In this document: piece by piece, positions 50,696-58,511 of the stretch
Layout: each line of letters starts with the position of its first letter
Numbering within the stretch: position 1 is the stretch's first letter
Source of the DNA: Lewinellaceae bacterium
GTDB lineage: Bacteria; Bacteroidota; Bacteroidia; Chitinophagales; Saprospiraceae
Direction: 5' to 3'
NCBI GenBank assembly: GCA_020636215.1
Contig: JACJYG010000008.1
Span: 234,501-298,500, forward strand
Length of the DNA: 64,000 bases
The notes under the pieces: generated by a model
Database searches by the model: none
The model's input: only the letters and a program-made list of their open reading frames with translations
Told to the model about the DNA's origin: nothing
Program-made: the position numbers and the translations under genes

Positions 50696-51001
50696 ATGCA
50701 CTTCGTTTACATCCTTTATTCCCAGGAGTCTGATATTTTCTATGTAGGCCAAACACCAGATTTACATACCCGTTTGCTCTTCCACAATAAGCTTTCTCTT
50801 AACTCCTTCACTTCAAAACATCGGCCCTGGACACTATTGCGATCCATTACCGTCAACAATCGCAGCGAGGCCGTCATGCTGGAACGATATATCAAAGGCA
50901 GAAAAAGTAAAGATTATATCCAACGCCTGGCCCACGATGATAGTGCTGTCCTGAAACTGCTTCTCAAATTCCACATCCAACCACCGCCTTCAGATGGTTA
51001 G
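50696..51001 (+). CDS. GIY-YIG nuclease, array copy 8
   Basis: 101 residues, SQESD start, Met61, Arg43 codon CGG. Catalytic residues intact. Confidence 0.92.
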   Translation: MHFVYILYSQESDIFYVGQTPDLHTRLLFHNKLSLNSFTSKHRPWTLLRSITVNNRSEAVMLERYIKGRKSKDYIQRLAHDDSAVLKLLLKFHIQPPPSDG

Positions 51002-51070
51002 AGCGGTCCCGCTTTTTCTAAAAAAGCGGGATTAATCCGTAGGCCCAAGGTTCAAGTCCTTGCTGAGGCG
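50986..51070 (+). pseudogene. tRNA-Asn-like remnant 8
   Basis: Same architecture; variable loop C form. Confidence 0.82.
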
Positions 51071-51126
51071 CAAAGCCCCGAAGTGTAAGCTCCGGGGCTT
51101 TCTTGTTTACCCCAAAAACCATCCAT

Positions 51127-51432
51127 ATGCACTTCGTTTACATCCTTTATTCCGAGGGGGCTGATATTTTCTATGTAGGCCAAACACCAGATTTACATAC
51201 CCGTTTGCTCTTCCACAATAAGCTTTCTCTTAACTCCTTCACTTCAAAACATCGCCCCTGGACACTATTGCGATCCATTACCGTCAACAATCGCAGCGAG
51301 GCCATCATCCTGGAACGATATATTAAAGGCAGAAAAAGTAAAGATTATATCCAACGCCTGGCCCACGATGATAGTGCTGTCCTGAAACTGCTTCTCAAAT
51401 TCCACATCCAACCACCGCCTTCAGATGGTTAG
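51127..51432 (+). CDS. GIY-YIG nuclease, array copy 9
   Basis: 101 residues from ATG 51127 (an upstream TTG exists as in copy 6). SEGAD start; Val60 is Ile (EAIILER), beside the catalytic Glu63, which is retained. Confidence 0.92.
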   Translation: MHFVYILYSEGADIFYVGQTPDLHTRLLFHNKLSLNSFTSKHRPWTLLRSITVNNRSEAIILERYIKGRKSKDYIQRLAHDDSAVLKLLLKFHIQPPPSDG

Positions 51433-51501
51433 AGCGGTCCCGCTTTTTCTAAAAAAGCGGGATTAATCCGTAGGCCCAAGGTTCAAGTCCTTGCTGAGGC
51501 G
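51417..51501 (+). pseudogene. tRNA-Asn-like remnant 9
   Basis: Same architecture; variable loop C form. Confidence 0.82.
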
Positions 51502-51557
51502 CAAAGCCCCGGAGTGAAAGCTTCGGGGCTTTCTCATTTACCCTAAAGGCCATCCCT

Positions 51558-51863
51558 ATGCACTTCGTTTACATCCTTTATTCCCAGGAGTCTGATATTT
51601 TCTATGTAGGCCAAACACCAGATTTACATACCCGTTTGCTCTTCCACAATAAGCTTTCTCTTAACTCCTTCACTTCAAAACATCGGCCCTGGACACTATT
51701 GCGATCCATTACCGTCAACAATCGCAGCGAGGCCGTCATCCTGGAACGATATATTAAAGGCAGAAAAAGTAAAGATTATATCCAACGCCTGGCCCACGAT
51801 GATAGTGCTGTCCTGAAACTGCTTCTCAAATTCCACATCCAACCACCGCCTTCAGATGGTTAG
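51558..51863 (+). CDS. GIY-YIG nuclease, array copy 10
   Basis: 101 residues, same protein as copy 1; the Arg43 codon is CGG rather than CGA, a silent difference. Catalytic residues intact. Confidence 0.92.
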   Translation: MHFVYILYSQESDIFYVGQTPDLHTRLLFHNKLSLNSFTSKHRPWTLLRSITVNNRSEAVILERYIKGRKSKDYIQRLAHDDSAVLKLLLKFHIQPPPSDG

Positions 51864-51932
51864 AGCGGTCCCGCTTTTTCCAAAAAAGCGGGATTAATCC
51901 GTAGGCCCAAGGTTCAAGTCCTTGCTGAGGCG
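51848..51932 (+). pseudogene. tRNA-Asn-like remnant 10
   Basis: Same architecture; hairpin loop CC form, variable loop C form. Confidence 0.82.
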
Positions 51933-51988
51933 CAAAGCCCCGAAGTGTAAGCTCCGGGGCTTTCTCATTTACCCTAAAGGCCATCCCT

Positions 51989-52294
51989 ATGCACTTTGTT
52001 TACATCCTTTATTCCCAGGAGTCTGATATTTTCTATGTAGGCCAAACCCCGGATTTACATACCCGTTTGCTCTTCCACAATAAGCTTTCTCTTAACTCCT
52101 TCACTTCAAAACATCGCCCCTGGACACTATTGCGATCCATTACCGTCAACAATCGCAGCGAGGCCGTCATCCTGGAACGATATATCAAAGGCAGAAAAAG
52201 TAAAGATTATATCCAACGCCTGGCCCACGATGATAGTGCTGTCCTGAAACTGCTTCTCAAATTCCACATCCAACCACCGCCTTCAGATGGTTAG
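51989..52294 (+). CDS. GIY-YIG nuclease, array copy 11
   Basis: 101 residues, same protein as copy 1 with silent differences (TTT for Phe3, CGC for Arg43). Catalytic residues intact. Confidence 0.92.
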   Translation: MHFVYILYSQESDIFYVGQTPDLHTRLLFHNKLSLNSFTSKHRPWTLLRSITVNNRSEAVILERYIKGRKSKDYIQRLAHDDSAVLKLLLKFHIQPPPSDG

Positions 52295-52363
52295 AGCGGT
52301 CCCGCTTTTTCTAAAAAAGCGGGATTAATCCGTAGGCCCAAGGTTCAAGTCCTTGCTGAGGCG
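52279..52363 (+). pseudogene. tRNA-Asn-like remnant 11
   Basis: Same architecture; hairpin loop CT form, variable loop C form. Confidence 0.82.
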
Positions 52364-52419
52364 CAAAGCCCCGAAGTGTAAGCTCCGGGGCTTTCTTGTT
52401 TACCCCAAAAACCATCCAT

Positions 52420-52725
52420 ATGCACTTCGTTTACATCCTTTATTCCCAGGAGTCTGACATTTTCTATGTAGGCCAAACCCCGGATTTACATACCCGTTTG
52501 CTCTTCCACAATAAGCTTTCTCTTAACTCCTTCACTTCAAAACATCGCCCCTGGACACTATTGCGATCCATTACCGTCAACAATCGCAGCGAGGCCGTCA
52601 TCCTGGAACGATATATCAAAGGCAGAAAAAGTAAAGATTATATCCAACGCCTGGCCCACGATGATAGTGCTGTCCTGAAACTGCTTCTCAAATTCCACAT
52701 CCAACCACCGCCTTCAGATGGTTAG
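52420..52725 (+). CDS. GIY-YIG nuclease, array copy 12
   Basis: 101 residues from ATG 52420 (upstream TTG as in copies 6 and 9). It has the SQESD protein form behind the CCCCAAAAACC spacer, the reverse combination to copy 7, so it is also a recombinant. Catalytic residues intact. Confidence 0.92.
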   Translation: MHFVYILYSQESDIFYVGQTPDLHTRLLFHNKLSLNSFTSKHRPWTLLRSITVNNRSEAVILERYIKGRKSKDYIQRLAHDDSAVLKLLLKFHIQPPPSDG

Positions 52726-52794
52726 AGCGGTCCCGCTTTTTCTAAAAAAGCGGGATTAATCCGTAGGCCCAAGGTTCAAGTCCTTGCTGAGGCG
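52710..52794 (+). pseudogene. tRNA-Asn-like remnant 12 (end of array)
   Basis: Same architecture, followed by the last terminator hairpin (52796-52825) and a spacer start (TTGTTTACCCCAAAG) that then diverges into unique sequence. No ORF follows. Confidence 0.82.
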
Positions 52795-52972
52795 CAAAGC
52801 CCCGGAGTGAAAGCTTCGGGGCTTTCTTGTTTACCCCAAAGACATTAGTTTCACCTCTTCTTTCTAAAAAAGCCGCACCTCCCGGAAAAAAAACCGCACC
52901 TTCCATTGTCTAATCCATAGAATACCTCAAAAGACAAGTCGCCGGTTTCGAAAGCGAAAGCGCTTAAGAAAA

Positions 52973-53575
52973 ATGAAAGACGGTAACTTGCCTTTTGAAC
53001 ACAACCATAATCATCCATCATTGCCAAAGCAAATGCCATCCGCCCTGCAACTGGTAGAACGCGCCCGAAAAGGTGACCAATCCGCTTTTCGTCTGTTGGT
53101 TGTGCAACATGAAAGGCTTGTGCGTGCTACGGTTATGGGGATGTTAGGCGATACCGCCGAGGCAGATGATGTGTGCCAGGAAGTATTTATCCGTTTTTAC
53201 CAATCCCTCTCAAAGTTCAGGGGGGAATCAGAAGTGGGTACTTACTTATGCCGTATTGCCATCAACCTTTGCATCAATGAGGGGAAGCGTCGGCAACGAA
53301 AAACCCGCTGGCTGTCCGCCCTCGGCCAGGAGGGCCATTCCGAAGACCGGGAAGATCCTGGTAGGAACCCAGAACGGCAGGAATTGGAGGATACCCTCCG
53401 GAAAGCCCTGCAACAGATTGACCCTGAGTTTCGTGTTGTAGTGGTGCTCCGCCTGATCGATGGTTATTCCGTTAAAGAAACGGCGGAAATATTGGAGTTG
53501 CCCCAGGGCACCATCGCTTCGCGGCTGGCACGGGGGCAACAAAAACTAAGAGAAATATTAGAAAAATGGCTATAA
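52973..53575 (+). CDS. ECF RNA polymerase sigma factor
   Basis: 200 residues from ATG 52973; ATG at 53033 (MPSALQLVERARKGD) is the alternative and lies closer to the usual start of the family. Region 2: FRLLVVQHERLVRATVMGML, EADDVCQEVFIRFYQSL and VGTYLCRIAINLCINEGKR. Region 4: EFRVVVVLRLIDGYSVKETAEIL and PQGTIASRLARGQQKLREIL. It heads a four-gene operon with an anti-sigma protein, a Spy/CpxP-like protein and a T9SS cargo, which points to an envelope-stress response. Confidence 0.93.
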   Translation: MKDGNLPFEHNHNHPSLPKQMPSALQLVERARKGDQSAFRLLVVQHERLVRATVMGMLGDTAEADDVCQEVFIRFYQSLSKFRGESEVGTYLCRIAINLCINEGKRRQRKTRWLSALGQEGHSEDREDPGRNPERQELEDTLRKALQQIDPEFRVVVVLRLIDGYSVKETAEILELPQGTIASRLARGQQKLREILEKWL

Positions 53576-53961
53576 ACGAAGAAAAAGGGCGCCAGTTACT
53601 CCTCCGATCGCTGGAGGAAAGCCTGAGCGCAGAAGAACAGGCCGAATTGCTGGCCGCGCTGGCTGGTTCGGAAAACCTTCGTAGGGAACAACAGCAACTG
53701 GGCAAAATGCGTAGCCTGTTGGCTAACCTTCAGCCCCCAACGGCCCCGGATTTCCCCGACAGGCTGATGATCCAGCTGCGGGAACGGCAACAAGAAGCCC
53801 GGATCATCACCTGGGTGACCAGGGTAGCTGCCGCCGGCCTGCTGATTGTCGCCCTGGCGCTACTCAACCTGTACTGGACGGAAGGCAGCCTCGATACGGA
53901 TACCATCCTCGGACTGGAAAGCCTTTCCCCAAATGACGCTTTAACTTTAATGGATTATTAA
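53566..53961 (+). CDS. Membrane anti-sigma factor-like protein
   Basis: 131 residues, overlapping the sigma gene by 10 nt. A cytoplasmic helical part (residues 1-75, with LEESLSAEEQAELLAALAGS) precedes one membrane helix near residues 84-105 (TRVAAAGLLIVALALLNLYW) and a short outer tail. There is no zinc-binding Cys/His motif. Size, topology and the overlap with the sigma gene support an anti-sigma role; the family itself is not recognised. Confidence 0.75.
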   Translation: MAINEEKGRQLLLRSLEESLSAEEQAELLAALAGSENLRREQQQLGKMRSLLANLQPPTAPDFPDRLMIQLRERQQEARIITWVTRVAAAGLLIVALALLNLYWTEGSLDTDTILGLESLSPNDALTLMDY

Positions 53962-53974
53962 AGCATTGCTAATT

Positions 53975-54391
53975 ATGAAAACTTATCAGATCACTATAGC
54001 GGCCATCCTGTTGGTTGCCGTGGGCTTTGCGGCCGGTTTTTTTACCCACCGCGCCATGTCCGTGAAAAGAATACAACGAGTGGCCCAACTGCGTTCTTCG
54101 GCCGGCTTCGAAGATAATCTGTTCCGGATCATCCAACCCAGTGAGGAGCAACGTGCGCAGTTGAGCCCTATCGTGCAGCGCTACGCGGGGCAGATTGCCG
54201 ATAACAACCAGGAAAGCCGCCGCCGCCAGAAAGAACTAGTCGACTCCATGCACCTGGAAATCAAGCCGTTATTGACAGAAAAACAGCTTGAGCAACTCGA
54301 CCGTTTTTCTCGTCGTTTTCGGGATTATAAAAACCACCGCCGAAAAAAAGATGGAAAAAAGAGCCATCCCCGGGAAAAAAATGAGGAATAG
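53975..54391 (+). CDS. Membrane-anchored Spy/CpxP-like periplasmic protein
   Basis: 138 residues from ATG 53975. One N-terminal helix (ITIAAILLVAVGFAAGFFT) anchors a periplasmic helical domain with FEDNLFRIIQPSEEQRAQLSP and LLTEKQLEQLDRF, the two helix starts usual in Spy/CpxP/CnrX-like chaperone-sensors. The tail is very basic (HRRKKDGKKSHPREKN). It lies 13 bp after the anti-sigma gene. By analogy with CnrX it could sense a periplasmic signal and control the anti-sigma factor; that is inference. Confidence 0.78.
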   Translation: MKTYQITIAAILLVAVGFAAGFFTHRAMSVKRIQRVAQLRSSAGFEDNLFRIIQPSEEQRAQLSPIVQRYAGQIADNNQESRRRQKELVDSMHLEIKPLLTEKQLEQLDRFSRRFRDYKNHRRKKDGKKSHPREKNEE

Positions 54392-54535
54392 GTTTGTCAA
54401 AGTTAAGAAAAGCGGCCATCCGGTTAAACCTTTGGCTGCGGAGTCATCTAAGCTAGATTAAATAACCTGTGCAAAGAATCGGGAATGATTGGGCCAGCGT
54501 TTAAACCCGATTATTTTACTTTAAAACAATTTACC

Positions 54536-55708
54536 ATGAAATCGTACCAGCAAGTATTATCTGTCTTATTTACCGGCGCCCTGCTTTTACTAAGCATTGC
54601 TCTGGGCGCACAAGCCCGGCACGGCCAACATCACCAGCCGCGGTTTATGCAGGATCTGGAACAATTGAAAACGGAGCTCCAATTGACCGACGAACAGCAA
54701 GCTCAACTGGAAGCGCTGAATACAACCTTCGAAAAGGAAAGGGCTGAACTCAAAAACCAGCAATTCGATAGCCCGGAGGCCCAACATGCTGCCTTTAAAC
54801 AACTGATGCAAGATCATAAGGCCCGCATCGATGAGGTGCTCACCACGGAACAAAAAGCCCGTTTGCAACAATTGAAGCAGGAACGTAAAGCACCTCGCCA
54901 AGGCCGGATGGACAAGGCGGATAAAGCAGCCTTAAAAAGTGAACTTAAAGCTTACCGCTCAGAAAATATCCTACCCGTAATGAAGGCGCAACGAGCGAAA
55001 CTGGAAGAAAAACTGAGCCCGGAAGACAAGGCTCAAATCACAACACTTCGCGCCAGTTTAAAAACCAGGCGCCAGGAAATGCGCGCGCTGAAGCAAGAGG
55101 CCAACAAAAGCCGGGAAGATTTCCAAAAGCTTAGGGAAACCTACAAGCCAGACCAGGAAGCTATCAAAGCCCTGGTAGAAAAATACGATGCCGATATCGA
55201 TGCACTACTGGCGGAAATGCAACCGCAACAAGAGCAATGGCATAAAGATATCCAGGCCATCTACCAAAAGTACCGCCCCGAACCCAAATCCGGTGACGAG
55301 AAGACTGGCCCCAAAGGAAAGTATGGACATCATGCCGGCCCCAAAGGGCAGCATCCTGCCCTCCCCGGCAAACCAGAGATGCACAAAGGCCGTTTCTTGT
55401 TACTCGATCCAAATGCTGCCGATAATAGCAGTACCGAAAACTCAGCCCTGAGCAAGGTAAGCGTATTCCCCAATCCGGCCGCCAATGAGATGACCCTGCA
55501 ATATACTTTGGAAAAGGCCGGTAGCGTCCGCATCGAATTGCGCAATAAGGAAGGTAATCTGGTCAAAGTCGTAAAGGAAAGCAACGAGAAAGCCGGCACG
55601 CAATCTGTAACCATTGATGCCAGCTCCCTGCAGGAAGGCATCTACTACCTGACAGTGATCAGCCAGGGACAACAACTGGCACAGAAAGTGGTGGTCGCCA
55701 GGCAATAG
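54536..55708 (+). CDS. LTxxQ-motif (Spy-like) exported protein with T9SS type-A sorting domain
   Basis: 390 residues from ATG 54536; the start gives a signal peptide (MKSYQQVLSVLFTGALLLLS ... AQA). Two Spy-like repeats follow: LKTELQLTDEQQAQLEALN with LTTEQKARLQQL, then LEEKLSPEDKAQITTLR. A Lys/Gly/His-rich linker (GHHAGPKGQH) leads to a C-terminal type-A sorting domain of about 85 residues (VSVFPNPAANEMTLQY ... LQEGIYYLTVIS ... QKVVVARQ). It is a Spy-like chaperone apparently exported to the surface by T9SS rather than kept in the periplasm. It closes the sigma operon. Confidence 0.85.
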   Translation: MKSYQQVLSVLFTGALLLLSIALGAQARHGQHHQPRFMQDLEQLKTELQLTDEQQAQLEALNTTFEKERAELKNQQFDSPEAQHAAFKQLMQDHKARIDEVLTTEQKARLQQLKQERKAPRQGRMDKADKAALKSELKAYRSENILPVMKAQRAKLEEKLSPEDKAQITTLRASLKTRRQEMRALKQEANKSREDFQKLRETYKPDQEAIKALVEKYDADIDALLAEMQPQQEQWHKDIQAIYQKYRPEPKSGDEKTGPKGKYGHHAGPKGQHPALPGKPEMHKGRFLLLDPNAADNSSTENSALSKVSVFPNPAANEMTLQYTLEKAGSVRIELRNKEGNLVKVVKESNEKAGTQSVTIDASSLQEGIYYLTVISQGQQLAQKVVVARQ

Positions 55709-55740
55709 GGGGGGCGTCGAACGTCAATATGGAAAATGGG

Positions 55741-55782
55741 GAGGCCGAGAGAGGGGGGCGAAAACTCAACTCTCTCAGCCTC
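55741..55782 (+). terminator. Stem-loop after the sigma operon
   Basis: GAGGCCGAGAGAG and CTCTCTCAGCCTC form a 13-bp stem with one mismatch around a 16-nt loop, 32 nt past the stop. The following sequence is pyrimidine-rich rather than a pure T tract. Confidence 0.6.
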
Positions 55783-55873
55783 CTCAACTTCTTCTTTCTC
55801 AACCATAGGAGCCCTCGCCACTGAGCCTCTTTAGCATCCACTCCATTCCAAAGTATCCTTCTCCTCCTTCCAA

Positions 55874-55903
55874 TGGGTAATTTTGAGTAATCTTGGGTAA
55901 TCC
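55874..55903. repeat. 10-bp tandem repeat TGGGTAATTT, three copies
   Basis: TGGGTAATTT, TGAGTAATCT and TGGGTAATCC in a row, same motif and same 10-bp period as 45595-45644. It lies 90 bp upstream of comM. Confidence 0.7.
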
Positions 55904-55992
55904 CGCCCTCGGGTGCAGATTAATTTTCTATTTTTAGTCCTCAAGCTGAACTAAAAATGGGTAGGATCGGCCTGCCCCGAAAAACGGATGCC

Positions 55993-57546
55993 ATGCATAT
56001 AAAGACCTTTGCCGGAGCCGTCCATGGCGTCGATGCCCGCACGATCACAGTGGAGGTGAACACCGGCGGCCTGGTTACGCAAGGCAATTTTTACCACCTG
56101 GTTGGCCTGCCCGACAACGCTGTCCGGGAGGGTTTCCAGCGTATCGAAGCGGCCATTCAGAATATTGGCCTGCGCATGTTGCGGGTTAAGACCGTCGTCA
56201 ACCTGGCGCCTGCTGATATACGGAAGGAAGGCTCCGCCTATGACCTGCCAATCGCCATGGCCTGCCTGGCCGCTACGGATCAGATGGATGGTTCCGAACT
56301 GGGCCAGTACCTCATCATGGGGGAACTGGCCCTCGATGGCAACCTGCGGCCCATCAAAGGCGCCTTGCCCATTGCCATTCGCGCCCGGAAAGATGGATTG
56401 AAAGGGTTTATCCTGCCTAAACAAAATGCCCGTGAAGCCGCTATTGTAGACGATATCAACGTCTACGGGGTCAGCACTTTGCGCGAAGCGGTGGATTTTA
56501 TCGAAGGCAAGCTAAAGATCGAGCCCAAGATGGTGCTCACCCGGGAGGAGTTCTTCGATTCGCAGAACGCTTACGAAGTCGATTTTTCCGATGTCAAAGG
56601 GCAGCAAAACATCAAGCGGGCACTGGAAATTGCCGCGGCCGGCGGCCACAACGCTATCCTCATCGGCCCGCCCGGCGCCGGCAAAACCATGCTGGCGCGC
56701 CGCCTGCCCACTATACTGCCCCCCCTCAACCTCCACGAGGCCCTGGAGACCACCAAGATCCATTCCGTAGCCGGCACCTTGCCGCCGGAGTCGGCCCTTA
56801 TTTCTACCCGCCCTTTCCGATCGCCCCACCATACCATCAGCGATGTGGCCCTGGTCGGCGGCGGCTCCAACCCCATGCCGGGCGAGATATCCCTGGCCCA
56901 CAATGGCGTCCTTTTTCTGGATGAGCTGCCGGAATTCAAACGCACTGTGCTGGAGGTGCTGCGCCAGCCTATGGAAGAAAGGCGGGTCACCATCTCACGC
57001 GCCCGCATCTCCGTGGATTACCCCGCTAACTTCATGCTCATCGCCTCGATGAACCCCTGCCCCTGCGGCTATTACAATCACCCCGAGAAGGAATGCGTCT
57101 GCGGCCCCGGCGTCATTCAGCGCTACCTCAACAAGATCAGCGGCCCTCTGCTTGACCGCATCGACCTGCATGTGGAGGTAACGCCGGTGTCGATCGAAGA
57201 GATATCTAACACTGCCCTGCCGTCCGAATCCAGCCAGGACATCGCCGAGCGGGTGCTGCGCGCTCGCGAGATACAAGCTGAGCGCTTTAAGGAACTGCCC
57301 GACGTCTTCTCCAACGCCCAGATGCCGAGCCGCATGGTGCGGGAGGTCTGCCAGGTCAATCAGGCGGGGCTCATGCTGGTCAAGAAGGCGATGGAAAAGC
57401 TCCAACTCTCCGCCCGCGCCTACGACCGGATACTAAAAGTGGCGCGTACAGCAGCTGACCTGCACGGCAGCGAGGAGATCAAGATTGAGCATCTGGCGGA
57501 GGCGATTCACTTTAGAAGTTTAGATAGAGAGGGGTGGGCTGGGTGA
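55993..57546 (+). CDS. comM: YifB/ComM family Mg-chelatase-like AAA+ ATPase
   Basis: 517 residues from ATG 55993 (MHIKTFAGAVHGVDARTITV), 12 codons inside the longest frame, matching the family start and length. The N-terminal ChlI-like domain includes YDLPIAMACLAA and GELALDGNLRPIKGALP. Walker A GPPGAGKT is near residue 225, then FRSPHHTISDVALVGGG, LFLDELPEF (Walker B), MNPCPCGYY and the C-terminal Mg_chelatase_C domain. ComM is a helicase that extends branch migration during natural transformation in Proteobacteria; in Bacteroidota its role is likely similar but unproven. Confidence 0.94.
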   Translation: MHIKTFAGAVHGVDARTITVEVNTGGLVTQGNFYHLVGLPDNAVREGFQRIEAAIQNIGLRMLRVKTVVNLAPADIRKEGSAYDLPIAMACLAATDQMDGSELGQYLIMGELALDGNLRPIKGALPIAIRARKDGLKGFILPKQNAREAAIVDDINVYGVSTLREAVDFIEGKLKIEPKMVLTREEFFDSQNAYEVDFSDVKGQQNIKRALEIAAAGGHNAILIGPPGAGKTMLARRLPTILPPLNLHEALETTKIHSVAGTLPPESALISTRPFRSPHHTISDVALVGGGSNPMPGEISLAHNGVLFLDELPEFKRTVLEVLRQPMEERRVTISRARISVDYPANFMLIASMNPCPCGYYNHPEKECVCGPGVIQRYLNKISGPLLDRIDLHVEVTPVSIEEISNTALPSESSQDIAERVLRAREIQAERFKELPDVFSNAQMPSRMVREVCQVNQAGLMLVKKAMEKLQLSARAYDRILKVARTAADLHGSEEIKIEHLAEAIHFRSLDREGWAG

Positions 57547-57591
57547 CAGTTCTGCCGCCAAGGACAAACTAAATGCCTGAACCAATAACCA

Positions 57592-57900
57592 ATGAAAACA
57601 AAGAAAGCTTTGCAACTGGAAAACCTGAGTCAGTTGATAGATACAATATCTTCTGTTCAATGTGATTATTATTCAGAAGGCTGTATGGTAGCCTTGGGAA
57701 AACATGAAAATCCCGATCCTGACAATTTTCTAAATGCCAGGCTGGAAATTTCAGGAATAAATAAAGGGAGCCGGAGGGAAATGGCTCAAAGGCTCAGAAA
57801 AAAAATGCGCCAACTTGGCGTTTCAGATCATCTTAAGATTCCGGGATATGTCATCATCATAGAATTTGGCGCCCCGATCTGCATAATAGTCCAGAAATGA
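57592..57900 (+). CDS. Conserved hypothetical protein, first of a two-gene cassette
   Basis: 102 residues, soluble, mixed alpha/beta pattern: LENLSQLIDTISSVQCDYYS, then KGSRREMAQRLRKKMRQLGV, a basic stretch, and a hydrophobic strand YVIIIEFGAPICIIVQK at the end. The stop overlaps the next start (ATGA, 4 nt), so the two proteins are translated together. It lies 45 bp after comM. Family not recognised. Confidence 0.7.
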   Translation: MKTKKALQLENLSQLIDTISSVQCDYYSEGCMVALGKHENPDPDNFLNARLEISGINKGSRREMAQRLRKKMRQLGVSDHLKIPGYVIIIEFGAPICIIVQK

Positions 57901-58238
57901 GTGATATCCAACACCTACATAAAGAAGCCATGGCTATTGTCCATGAAGCTTTTACCGCGCAAAAGGCCGGCGATAGCGAGCGCTATCTCGAATTAACCCA
58001 TGCGGCCTACGAACAGGAAAAAGCAGCAGCCTGGCTGCTGTTCCAAAAACTGGACGCTGAACCTACCCGGTCTGTGCTTTTTCGCAGTGCTGCCCAATTG
58101 GCTTTCAATTGTGGAAAAATCAGAGAAGCGGAACAATTGATCGCCGCAGCCTTGGCCGGCAACCCTCCCTTGGAAATCTTGGCGGAATTGAGGCAACTCA
58201 ACCGGAAAGTATTGGATGCTTTTGAAGCCGCAGTTTAA
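57897..58238 (+). CDS. Small helical protein (EPTRSVLFRSAA motif), second of the cassette
   Basis: 113 residues, wholly helical, TPR-like: MSDIQHLHKEAMAIVHEAFT, the core EPTRSVLFRSAAQLAFNCG and KIREAEQLIAAALAGNPP. I recall small proteins with the same core (EPTRSVL.RSAA.LA) as widespread in cyanobacteria and Bacteroidota, usually next to another small gene. No function is known to me. Start ATG is within the stop of the preceding gene. Confidence 0.72.
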   Translation: MSDIQHLHKEAMAIVHEAFTAQKAGDSERYLELTHAAYEQEKAAAWLLFQKLDAEPTRSVLFRSAAQLAFNCGKIREAEQLIAAALAGNPPLEILAELRQLNRKVLDAFEAAV

Positions 58239-58291
58239 GAGAATATCCCGGCCTTACTCTTCAAGGGATTGATTGAAAATTTACGGACATT

Positions 58292-58400
58292 CGGCCCCGG
58301 CGTCATCCAGCGCTACCTCGACAAGACCAGCACAGCCTGCCCTCGTCCGATGTAGCCTTGGCGAAGTTGGATCGACCGCATCCACGAAATCTGCCTCCTT
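58292..58400 (+). pseudogene. Fragment of a comM-like gene
   Basis: 58292-58330 matches comM 57102-57140 at 36 of 39 positions (CGGCCCCGGCGTCAT...CAGCGCTACCTC core). After that the sequence becomes similar to a later part of comM (near 57211, GCCCTGCC.TCCGA) and then to 57150-57165 (GACCGCATC), so it is a rearranged remnant. It shows that a second copy, or part of one, once lay downstream of the two-gene cassette. Confidence 0.6.
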
Positions 58401-58511
58401 TTAGTCGTACCAATTACCCATCTATGGATTCTCATTGAATTTTATTCTAATTATTGCCAACTTATATATTGGGTACGGCTCTTCTCTGATAAGTATGTAA
58501 AATAAAGCGAT

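Larger units (their letters stand above)
47623..52825 (+). repeat. Tandem array of twelve 431-bp tRNA-like / GIY-YIG units
   Basis: Each unit holds a terminator hairpin, a spacer of about 25 nt, a 306-nt GIY-YIG ORF and a tRNA-like remnant whose acceptor stem overlaps the ORF end. ORF starts are 431 bp apart throughout, except for one extra T in copy 3. Units are near-identical, varying at a handful of positions. The spacer form containing CCCCAAAAACCATCCATA precedes copies 3, 6, 9 and 12, the other form (CCCTAAAGGCCATCCCTA) the remaining eight, so blocks of three units (about 1293 bp) repeat four times. This implies growth by unequal exchange of trimers. It is not a CRISPR array: unit length and coding content exclude that. 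Confidence 0.95.

Noticed and set aside
47968..52794. Twelve functional tRNA-Asn genes
   Set aside because: None of the remnants keeps the GTT anticodon or a D arm, so they cannot decode Asn codons.
47623..52825. CRISPR array
   Set aside because: Units are 431 bp, contain open reading frames and are nearly identical along their whole length; there are no short repeats with unique spacers and no cas genes.
57592..58238. Confident toxin-antitoxin call for the two-gene cassette
   Set aside because: Size and overlap fit, but neither protein shows a known toxin or antitoxin fold, so only the possibility is noted.
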